NCBI GenBank assembly: GCA_003136515.1
Contig: PLEU01000170.1
Span: 263-9,654 of the forward strand
Length of the DNA stretch: 9,392 bases
From: Spartobacteria bacterium
GTDB lineage: Bacteria > Verrucomicrobiota > Verrucomicrobiae > Chthoniobacterales > UBA6821
Direction: 5' to 3'
This document shows, one piece after another, positions 1-6,569 of the stretch. Position 1 is the stretch's first letter, and the number at the start of each line of letters is the position of its first letter. Below the pieces are notes generated by a model that had not been told where the DNA came from, ran no database searches, and saw only the letters and a program-made list of their open reading frames with translations. The position numbers and the translations under genes are program-made.

Positions 1-2243
1 GAATAGCCATCTCCCGAGGGGAGAGGGTTTACAGTCAAATCCGACAATGCAAAAGCTGAGTAGCTGAGGCCATATCCGAAAGCGAAGAGAGGATTTGTTC
101 CCGCCCGGTCGTAACCACGGTAGCCGTAGAAAATGCCCTCTTGATAGTTCACAACCGGCCAGCTCTGTCCCTCTGGAAATTCGCCAGGATAATGATGATA
201 GGCCGGATTGTCGTCGACACTGCGATCGAAGGTGGAGGGGAGATGCCCCGATGGATTCTCGTCTCCGAAGAGAATGGCGGCGAGGGCGGTTCCGGCGTTC
301 TGGCCGAGATACCAGGTTTGTAGAACTGCCGGAACATTCTCTATCCAGGGTCTCATATCAACGGCGCCCCCCCCACTCAGGACAACGATGGTATGGGGAT
401 TTGCTGCTGCGACTTCTTTGATGAGATTCTGCTGATCGAGGGGAAGGGAGAAGCCCCTGTCATAGCCCTCACCCTCTACTTCGGGATTCAGTCCCACGCA
501 CACAACGGCCGCGTCGGCCCCCCTTGCAGGGAAAAGGCCCGTTGCTTCCGCTGGTACCGGAGCAATTTGCACGGAGACATGACGGCTTCCCCGTCCTACT
601 TCGCTTGCGGTTACATGCAAGGGGATGTGCTGGCCCTTCTGCCCACTCAGGACATAGCTTTCAGGATTTCCAAGTTCGTTGCCATCAAGACGGATTTCTG
701 GATGTCCCTCAGCTTGAAGTTCATAGTTTCCCGTCTCGGGAAGCTCAATCACAGCATCCCATACGACCCTCCCCTCGTGGCCTTTTGGAATATCGGGGGG
801 AGGGTTATGCGAGTCCCACATAAGGGAGATGTACTTCTGCTGCGAGGATACATCTCTGCTCATCGACTCATCCGAAACGCTGATTAGACGATGAATATTG
901 ATGATCCTCGGGGGCAGTGGTATCGGGATTGTAAAGTCGAGGAACTTCGAGAGGGAAAAGCCCTCGGAGATCGGCATCGGCGCATAAAAAACTTCCGTTC
1001 CTTGCGGGACAGCCATTCGGATACCTTCAAGAAAACTGACTTTTCGGAATGGTACCACGCCCCCGCTTCCACCGCCGACTGTGGGTGTGTCCTGAGCATT
1101 GGGGCCATAGACTACGACGCGCTGCAGATGGTTTCTGTCAAGCGGTAGCAGGACGGGCGAGTTCTTTAGGAGTACAATGGATTTGATCGCGACATCAAGA
1201 GCCAGCGCGTCATTTACTGGAGAATCAAGAGGGAGATCGTCGACTTTCTGGGGGCGGTCAAGAAAACCCATTGAGATCATCATGCGAAGCAACCTCCGCA
1301 CGGAATCGTCAATCCGATCGGTGGTGAGCGATTTGTCCGCCAAAGCATCAGAGACACTCTCCTTGGTGACCTGATAGGGAATCGGCATTTCGAGATCGAG
1401 CCCCTTGGTGATGGCATCGACGGATTGAGTTGCCCACCAGTCCGACATGACGATGCCTGGGAATGACCACTCCCCTTTGAGAATCTCCTCTTGCAAGTGG
1501 GCATTGGCCGTGCTCGGGGAACCATTGAGCTTGTTATAAGCCGACATGACAGCCCAGACGCCCCCCTCCTCCACAGCGCTCTGGAAGGGTCTAAGATAAA
1601 TTTCACGCAGCGTCTGCTCGTCCATGATTGATTCGATTTCCATCCGGCGCCACTCCTCATCATTGCCGACGAAGTGTTTCACCGTGGCCGCCACCCCCTG
1701 GCTCTGAAGACCCCTTATCCAGGCGGCAGCCATCTTGCCGGCAAGGAAGGGATCTTCGCCGAAGTATTCAAAGTTTCGTCCGTTTAAAGGTGTGCGGGCA
1801 ATATTCACTCCCGGTGCCAGTTGGATATGAATTCCCCGTGCCCGTGCCTCGCGACCCAACGCCTGTCCATAAAGTGACGCAAGGTTGGTATCCCATGTTG
1901 CAGCGAGTGCAACTCCGCTTGGAAAGGAGCAGGCCGGGCCGTGGGCGCGCACTCCCTGAGGTCCATCGGCCATGATGAGTTTGGGAATGCCCAGTCGCGG
2001 AATCGCCACCGTGGACATGCCATCAGCGGGGTCACCCGCGAGGAGGCTGATCTTCTCATCTAGAGTGAGTTGCGAAAGTAGTTTCTCCACGCGGGAGTCG
2101 ATGTGGGACTGGCTTTCCACTGAGGGCTGCGCCGGGGGATAGAAATTAGGCGGCGCAGGATCGGCTGCAACCCCGCTCGGACAACTCTCTAGGCTTATGA
2201 CAAAGAGCAACTGGATCAAATAAATTTCCCTGCGGAGGATCAT
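1..2243 (-). CDS. Secreted glycoside hydrolase family 3 (beta-glucosidase-like), 3' end beyond window
   Basis: My reverse-strand translation gives 747 uninterrupted codons from an ATG at 2243 to the left edge, with no stop, so the C-terminus is missing. Residues 1-27 look like an export signal. Cleavage could follow VAA (25-27), or Cys21 in LESC could be a weak lipobox. GH3 hallmarks follow in order: ADGPQGVR, the NGRNFEYFGEDP block, K189-H190 in VKHFVGND, and the nucleophile Asp268 in GIVMSDWW. In the second domain, EGEGYDR holds the likely acid/base Glu592 (or Glu590). Residues 425-575 form an insertion with a WDAVIELPETGNYEL stretch that resembles a PA14 carbohydrate-binding insert. The FnIII-like C-terminal domain begins near FGYGLSYSAF and is cut off. 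The family hydrolyses beta-glucosides, xylosides or related oligosaccharides; the substrate cannot be read from sequence. The start lies 28 bases after the CbiX stop. An in-frame TGA at the end of CbiX rules out an ATG, GTG or TTG start further upstream, and no clear Shine-Dalgarno is visible. Confidence 0.93.
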   Translation of the reverse strand, partial: MILRREIYLIQLLFVISLESCPSGVAADPAPPNFYPPAQPSVESQSHIDSRVEKLLSQLTLDEKISLLAGDPADGMSTVAIPRLGIPKLIMADGPQGVRAHGPACSFPSGVALAATWDTNLASLYGQALGREARARGIHIQLAPGVNIARTPLNGRNFEYFGEDPFLAGKMAAAWIRGLQSQGVAATVKHFVGNDEEWRRMEIESIMDEQTLREIYLRPFQSAVEEGGVWAVMSAYNKLNGSPSTANAHLQEEILKGEWSFPGIVMSDWWATQSVDAITKGLDLEMPIPYQVTKESVSDALADKSLTTDRIDDSVRRLLRMMISMGFLDRPQKVDDLPLDSPVNDALALDVAIKSIVLLKNSPVLLPLDRNHLQRVVVYGPNAQDTPTVGGGSGGVVPFRKVSFLEGIRMAVPQGTEVFYAPMPISEGFSLSKFLDFTIPIPLPPRIINIHRLISVSDESMSRDVSSQQKYISLMWDSHNPPPDIPKGHEGRVVWDAVIELPETGNYELQAEGHPEIRLDGNELGNPESYVLSGQKGQHIPLHVTASEVGRGSRHVSVQIAPVPAEATGLFPARGADAAVVCVGLNPEVEGEGYDRGFSLPLDQQNLIKEVAAANPHTIVVLSGGGAVDMRPWIENVPAVLQTWYLGQNAGTALAAILFGDENPSGHLPSTFDRSVDDNPAYHHYPGEFPEGQSWPVVNYQEGIFYGYRGYDRAGTNPLFAFGYGLSYSAFALSDLTVNPLPSGDGY

Positions 2244-2271
2244 GGGGGAAGCGTGCAGTGCAGTTGCTTCT

Positions 2272-3081
2272 CTAAGTCATCGGGAAGGCCTTATCAAAGG
2301 CAATCACCTGATCCAGAATGACCTCGGCCATCATTGGATCGGTGCCGATCGCGCTCCCATAATAGAGGTTTTTGCCTCGGAGGGCGTGCGGATTCCTACT
2401 GAAGACCGCCGACTGGCTTGCGGCTGGGCCAATCTGCTCGCGAATACCGAGTAGGACGGGAATATCCTGATAGCTGTGTAGACCATCGCTGATAAAGAAA
2501 GGAAGCACGACGACGTTCTCCTGGCTCGTCATTTTGTCCCAATCACTGATCAGAGGCGCCTCCTCCATATAGGCGGGGAGGACTTCCGCATAGAGATTCA
2601 GAGCGGAGAGATGGGCAACCTGTGTCTTGGCCGCCTTGGCCGAGTTGTCATTAAGATTAGTGCCATGCCCGACAATCAGCAGGCTCGTCTCTGCGGGAGG
2701 GATTTCAGACGCAATCTCCCCTGCGCGCTTGAGCAGCACGGAGGTCATGGAGGGGTGATTGCCAACAGGCTCACAGTAGCGAACAGTCATGCCGTTGCGT
2801 CGGGTGAACGTCCCCTCCAACTCCAGCTCGCGAGGGATCACCGTCTGGGTGAAATACCCCTCGCTTATGAAATTGGGCACGACGTAAACTTTGGGCGAGG
2901 AAAGCGTGTGCAGGATTTCTCGCATGGAGGGTTCCTCTTTCCAGAAGCCGCAATGAACTTCCTTAAAGATTCCCCGGGCGCGGATCGCATCGGCAAGCAA
3001 GTGATTTGGCTCGCTCGAATCGGGATTGGTCGTCGATCCATGGCCGATGAGAATAAGTGCTGTATCGGGTCTGCGTTCCAT
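2272..3081 (-). CDS. cbiX: CbiX-type sirohydrochlorin chelatase, two-domain (long form)
   Basis: This 269-residue protein belongs to the class II chelatases, which insert cobalt (cobalamin route) or iron/nickel (siroheme, F430) into sirohydrochlorin or similar tetrapyrroles in the cytoplasm. It is an internal duplication. The N-terminal half has ILIGHGS (11-16) and VVPNFISEGYFTQTVIP (67-83). The C-terminal half has LIVGHGT (135-141) and VVLPFFISDGLHSYQDIP (191-208). The length fits the two-domain CbiX/SirB form. The usual histidine pair is complete only in the C-terminal half (H139, H202); the N-terminal half has H14 but Phe77 where the second His is expected. No other tetrapyrrole or cobalamin gene lies in the window, so the metal and pathway are open. 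It precedes the GH3 gene by 28 bases. The ATG has no strong Shine-Dalgarno. Confidence 0.85.
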   Translation of the reverse strand: MERRPDTALILIGHGSTTNPDSSEPNHLLADAIRARGIFKEVHCGFWKEEPSMREILHTLSSPKVYVVPNFISEGYFTQTVIPRELELEGTFTRRNGMTVRYCEPVGNHPSMTSVLLKRAGEIASEIPPAETSLLIVGHGTNLNDNSAKAAKTQVAHLSALNLYAEVLPAYMEEAPLISDWDKMTSQENVVVLPFFISDGLHSYQDIPVLLGIREQIGPAASQSAVFSRNPHALRGKNLYYGSAIGTDPMMAEVILDQVIAFDKAFPMT

Positions 3082-3158
3082 GAATTTGATTATTCTGGAG
3101 AGAATTAGGTGAAGGAAGAAGCGTGCCGAGTCATTTCAGGTTCTAGCATCATCGTTTA

Positions 3159-3629
3159 CTATCTTATTTCCTCAAGCGCACCGGCAATGGCGGCTGTGAT
3201 TTCCCGTGGGCCGTCGCCGCCAAGGCGCTCGTCCACTTCCTCCAGACGGCGGATTAGGTCGATCACCTCACGGCGCTCATAGGGACCACCGGCTCCCTCA
3301 CAGAAATGAGTCCTGCATCCGAAGGGGCGTCCCTGATATATCATGCATCGTCCAGTGAAGGGATGGAGTAGAGGGCAGGCTCCGTCAGTGCGCTCTGGCA
3401 ATTCCTTTCTCCCCGCCGCACGTACCGCTTTGGCGGCGACCAGCGCCTCCCCTTTTGTCAGCATCGGTGTCTTTCCTGTAATCTGAAATTGGCAGCATTC
3501 CGTTAGAAGCGTGCAGTTCCTCGGAGGGGGATTGGCCGACAGATCATCATAGACCTTGCGCACGAGTGCCAATGCTTCCTCGGTCTCTCGATATGGATCA
3601 GTGGTTTTATGAGGGTTGCGGCGGCGCAT
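3159..3629 (-). CDS. YkgJ-family cysteine-cluster protein (putative Zn/Fe-binding)
   Basis: This 156-residue cytoplasmic protein has no signal peptide or membrane segment. It carries the spaced cysteines of the YkgJ (CxxCxxCC) family: Cys39, Cys45-Cys46, Cys85, Cys95, Cys105 and Cys110. The family context GRCMIYQGRPFGCRTHFC spans residues 93-110. Such proteins are thought to bind zinc or an iron-sulfur cluster, but the biochemical role is mostly unknown. The first pair differs from the strict motif (CTLLTECC rather than CxxCxxCC). A helical arginine- and glutamate-rich tail follows (115-156). It sits between the flavoprotein (81-base gap) and CbiX (77-base gap) on the same strand. A link to metal or cofactor handling with CbiX is conceivable but is only inference. 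ATG start at 3629 without a clear Shine-Dalgarno. Confidence 0.82.
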   Translation of the reverse strand: MRRRNPHKTTDPYRETEEALALVRKVYDDLSANPPPRNCTLLTECCQFQITGKTPMLTKGEALVAAKAVRAAGRKELPERTDGACPLLHPFTGRCMIYQGRPFGCRTHFCEGAGGPYERREVIDLIRRLEEVDERLGGDGPREITAAIAGALEEIR

Positions 3630-3710
3630 GGAGTGAATCTGGTGAAAGCAGCATTTAAAAACAAGGAGTGGAATCGATTCAAAGGAAGCGGTAGCTATTG
3701 CGCTGCATAC

Positions 3711-4910
3711 CTACACAACCGATCCCGCTGCATGAGCGCTGGACCATGCCCATTGAAAGTTGTATCCGCCTAGCCATCCTGTGACGTCAACCACCTCGCC
3801 GATGAAGTAGAGGCCTGGAACTTTGCGAGCCTCCAGCGTCCTAGAAGAGAGTTCTCCCGTATCGATGCCGCCGAGGGTGACTTCAGCTTTGGGATAACCC
3901 TCTGTTGAGGCAAAGGATTCCTTCCATCCATGGAGGATCTCAGTAAATGCGGCGAGCTCTGACCTGGAAAATTGAGCAAGAGGTTTTTCCATCAGTCCCT
4001 CTCCATAGCGGGCACACCAGGTCTCTGCAAAGCGTCGTGGCCAGAGCTTCCCGAGAATCTGGAGCGGTGTTTGCCCACTCCGTGCCGCTGAAGCGAAGGT
4101 ATCCGCCTGTTCCCTCTCTGGCAGGAGATCCAAGGATAACGAATCCCCCTCTTTCCAAAAGGATGAAATCTGGAGAATGGCCGGACCACTCACCCCCCGG
4201 TGTGTAAAGAGCAGGGCCTCTTCAAAGGCTGTGCCGTTGTGACGGACCCTCACCGGCAGGGCCACCCCTGCGAGGCTTTGGTAAAAAGCCTGTTGCCCTG
4301 GAAGATAGGTGAGAGGGACAAGTCCGGGACGGAGGTGAGCTCTTTTGATTCCGAACTGCTCCGCGATCTCATAGCCGAAACCAGTTGCTCCGAGCTTGGC
4401 AAAGGAAAGTCCGCCCGTGGCGATCACCAGGGCATCAGCGGTGAACTTTCCCCGGGAGGTTAGCAGAGTGAAGCGGACGTTTTTTTCAATTCGGGTCACC
4501 CGGCATCCGGAAAGAATGCGAACGCCTGCTTCAGAGCACTCCTCACCCAGCATCGTGATGATCTGACGAGAACTCCCGTCGCAGAACTGCTGTCCGAGCT
4601 TTTTCTCATGGTAGGAGATCCCATGTTTTTCCACCAAAGCGATGAAATCCCAAGGGGTGTAGCGGGCAAGTGCCGATTTGCAGAAATCGCGGTTTCCCGA
4701 GAGATAGTTCTCAGAGGTGGCATGAATATTGGTGAAGTTACAGCGACCCCCTCCGGATATTTCGATCTTTTTTCCTACGCGCTCGTTATGTTCCAGAAGC
4801 AATACCCGTCTACCCCGTTGTCCTGCCGTCATGGCACAGAACAGACCCGCCGCTCCACCACCGATCACCACGACATCGAGGTGCTCCGGGGTGGTGGCGG
4901 ATAAATTCAC
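3711..4910 (-). CDS. HI0933/BaiN/YhiN-family FAD-dependent oxidoreductase
   Basis: This 399-residue flavoprotein begins with a Rossmann FAD-binding motif, VVVIGGGAAGLF (13-24), and an acidic strand end, LLLEHN (37-42). The family signature KKIEISGGGRCNFTN follows (47-61). The second dinucleotide-fold signature, IATGG, is at 163-167, and LLFTHRGVSGPAILQIS at 233-249 is typical of the family. The C-terminal FAD-contact segment GEVVDVTGWLGGYNFQWAWSS occupies 371-391. The length is normal. Members are annotated as NAD(P)/FAD-dependent or aminoacetone-oxidase-like enzymes. BaiN acts on bile-acid intermediates in gut bacteria, but the native substrate of most members is unknown. The start must be the GTG at 4910: an in-frame TAG lies two codons upstream, and the first internal ATG (residue 27) would remove the FAD motif. 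It is the first gene of the minus-strand block, divergent from the helicase. Confidence 0.92.
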   Translation of the reverse strand: MNLSATTPEHLDVVVIGGGAAGLFCAMTAGQRGRRVLLLEHNERVGKKIEISGGGRCNFTNIHATSENYLSGNRDFCKSALARYTPWDFIALVEKHGISYHEKKLGQQFCDGSSRQIITMLGEECSEAGVRILSGCRVTRIEKNVRFTLLTSRGKFTADALVIATGGLSFAKLGATGFGYEIAEQFGIKRAHLRPGLVPLTYLPGQQAFYQSLAGVALPVRVRHNGTAFEEALLFTHRGVSGPAILQISSFWKEGDSLSLDLLPEREQADTFASAARSGQTPLQILGKLWPRRFAETWCARYGEGLMEKPLAQFSRSELAAFTEILHGWKESFASTEGYPKAEVTLGGIDTGELSSRTLEARKVPGLYFIGEVVDVTGWLGGYNFQWAWSSAHAAGSVV

Positions 4911-5040
4911 CGACTATCCATGCCATTTCGAATAGCCCTATGACAAAACCAATAAATGATTTGTGACCAGGCCAGCCAATGGGGCGCAAGACAATGAGAG
5001 GTGACGGAAGCTGATTCCAAGCGTAGAGTCTACAGCTTAC
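4911..5040. promoter_or_regulatory. Divergent intergenic spacer, presumed promoters for both blocks
   Basis: This 130-base spacer separates the GTG of the flavoprotein (minus strand) from the ATG of the helicase (plus strand), so promoters for both directions probably lie here. I looked for sigma-70-like boxes on both strands. TTGTCA (minus strand, 4946 to 4941) and TTGTGA (plus strand, 4961-4966) are -35-like, but neither has a convincing -10 at 16-18 bases. A short perfect inverted repeat, GTAGA-G-TCTAC, lies at 5023-5033, seven bases before the helicase ATG where a Shine-Dalgarno would normally be. The regulatory role is inferred from position only. Confidence 0.35.
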
Positions 5041-6540
5041 ATGGAAAAACAACGATTCGAGGGACTGGGTCTCTCACCCGAAATGCTCAAAGCCGTCGCC
5101 CAGCTCGGTTTTGAAGAGGCAACGCCGATCCAATCCGCTGCAATTCCGGTGCTCCTCTCCGGAGCCGACCTAGTAGGCCAATCCCAGACGGGTTCAGGCA
5201 AGACAGGGGCCTTTGCCATCCCCGCCATCGAGAAAATCGATCCCGCCAGCAAGGCTGTCCAGGTACTGATTCTCTGCCCGACTCGAGAGCTTGCAGAGCA
5301 GGTTGCCAATGAAGTCCACCAACTCACGGCTTTCAAACGCTCCATCCATTCCGTGCCGATCTATGGAGGAGCCTCGTATGATCGCCAGCTATTTGAACTC
5401 AAGAAGGGAGTCCAGATTGTCATCGGGACTCCAGGTCGCATCATCGACCATCTGGAACGTGGAACGCTGAAACTCGATCAGCTCAAGGTGGCGATTCTGG
5501 ATGAAGCCGACCGGATGCTCGACATGGGCTTTCGCGACGACATTCAGAAGATTCTGGATGCCACTCCCGAGGCACGGCAGACCGTATTTTTCTCAGCCAC
5601 CCTCTCAGGCCCGATCAAACAACTCATCAGCCGCTATTCGCGCGATGCAAAGACGGTTGCTATAGAGCGCAAGGATGTGGCTGCGCCAGCTATCGACCAA
5701 TGGTTTTACGAGGTTCCGCCTCGTGGTAAGACCCAGTCGCTGATCCGGTTGGTCGATTTTCACGGCTTCCGACTTGGCATTATTTTCTGCAATACGCAGC
5801 GCATGGTGGATGAACTGGCCGATGCGCTGCTCGCCCAAGGGTTCTCAGCCGATCGGCTGCATGGTGGCATCACACAGGCCCAGCGAACTCGCGTAATGGG
5901 TAAGTTCAAAAATTCCGAATTCGAGTTCCTCGTCGCCACCGATGTGGCTGCACGAGGTATTGATGTCGAGGATCTAGAAATCGTAATTAACTATGATCTA
6001 CCTCACGATCCGGAGGATTATGTCCACCGCATCGGGCGTACGGGGCGAGCAGGACGCAATGGGATGGCAGCTACCTTTGTGAGTGGGCGGGATATTTACA
6101 AGATCCAGTATCTGGAGCGTTTCACTCATTCTCGCATCCGCAAGGGAACGATTCCGACGCCAGGTGAGGTCGAGGGACGCCGCTCCGAGCTGATGCTGGA
6201 GAAAGTCCGTGATCTGCTGAGCTCAGGAAAATTCAGTGATCAGATGCAGTTCACCGATCGTCTTATGGAAGAGGGATTTCAGGCAACCGAGGTCTGCTCT
6301 GCACTTTTTTCACTCCTGTTGGGTCAGGGTAGCGAGCAGGGAGGTTCTGGAGGAAAACCTGTGGAGTTGCCCACCCAGCTTGAACCGCAGGAAGGCTTTG
6401 CCAAGCCGAAGGGCTTCAAAAAGGAGCGTTTTCAAGCGCCGGAACCAGGGTTTAAGCCAGCATTTAAAAAGGGATTCGCCAAAGGGAAGCCCTCAAAGTT
6501 CGCCAAGGGGCCAAGAAAAGAGAGCGGCCCGGGCTACTAG
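5041..6540 (+). CDS. DEAD-box ATP-dependent RNA helicase (DeaD/CsdA-like) with Phe/Lys/Gly-rich tail
   Basis: This 499-residue helicase unwinds or remodels RNA duplexes using ATP, typically in ribosome assembly, mRNA decay or cold adaptation. Every core motif is present: the Q motif GFEEATPIQ (23-31), motif I SQTGSGKT (48-55), Ia PTRELAEQ (80-87), Ib TPGR (130-133), II DEAD (154-157), III SAT (185-187), IV IIFCNT (247-252), V ATDVAARGID (299-308) and VI HRIGRTGRAG (329-338). Residues 380-430 (ELMLEKVRDLL...ALFSLLLG) resemble the dimerisation region of DeaD/CsdA/CshA. Instead of a folded DbpA-type RNA-binding domain, the protein ends in a basic, low-complexity tail (about 450-499) with repeated GF-K units. 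This probably acts as a non-specific RNA tether. It is the first gene of the plus block, 29 bases before the next. No Shine-Dalgarno is evident before the ATG. Confidence 0.95.
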   Translation: MEKQRFEGLGLSPEMLKAVAQLGFEEATPIQSAAIPVLLSGADLVGQSQTGSGKTGAFAIPAIEKIDPASKAVQVLILCPTRELAEQVANEVHQLTAFKRSIHSVPIYGGASYDRQLFELKKGVQIVIGTPGRIIDHLERGTLKLDQLKVAILDEADRMLDMGFRDDIQKILDATPEARQTVFFSATLSGPIKQLISRYSRDAKTVAIERKDVAAPAIDQWFYEVPPRGKTQSLIRLVDFHGFRLGIIFCNTQRMVDELADALLAQGFSADRLHGGITQAQRTRVMGKFKNSEFEFLVATDVAARGIDVEDLEIVINYDLPHDPEDYVHRIGRTGRAGRNGMAATFVSGRDIYKIQYLERFTHSRIRKGTIPTPGEVEGRRSELMLEKVRDLLSSGKFSDQMQFTDRLMEEGFQATEVCSALFSLLLGQGSEQGGSGGKPVELPTQLEPQEGFAKPKGFKKERFQAPEPGFKPAFKKGFAKGKPSKFAKGPRKESGPGY

Positions 6541-6569
6541 TTCACATCTTTTCCCGAGCGGGTCTTATT

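Noticed and set aside
95..1148. Overlapping plus-strand open frames of up to 164 codons
   Set aside because: They lie antisense to the GH3 gene, whose reverse-strand frame has all family motifs. Their translations are Arg- and Ser-rich with no recognisable domain.
3671..3680. Perfect palindrome GAATCGATTC between the flavoprotein and YkgJ genes
   Set aside because: About nine 10-base palindromes are expected by chance in 9.4 kb, and nothing else marks this one as an operator.
5023..5033. GTAGA-G-TCTAC inverted repeat just before the helicase ATG, as an operator
   Set aside because: Its arms are only five bases and no partner copy is visible. It is noted under the intergenic spacer but is not called as a site.
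6553..6562. CCCGAGCGGG short inverted repeat followed by TCTTATT after the helicase stop, as a possible terminator
   Set aside because: The stem is at most four pairs with a two-base loop, and no T run follows. It also sits just before the next start codon.
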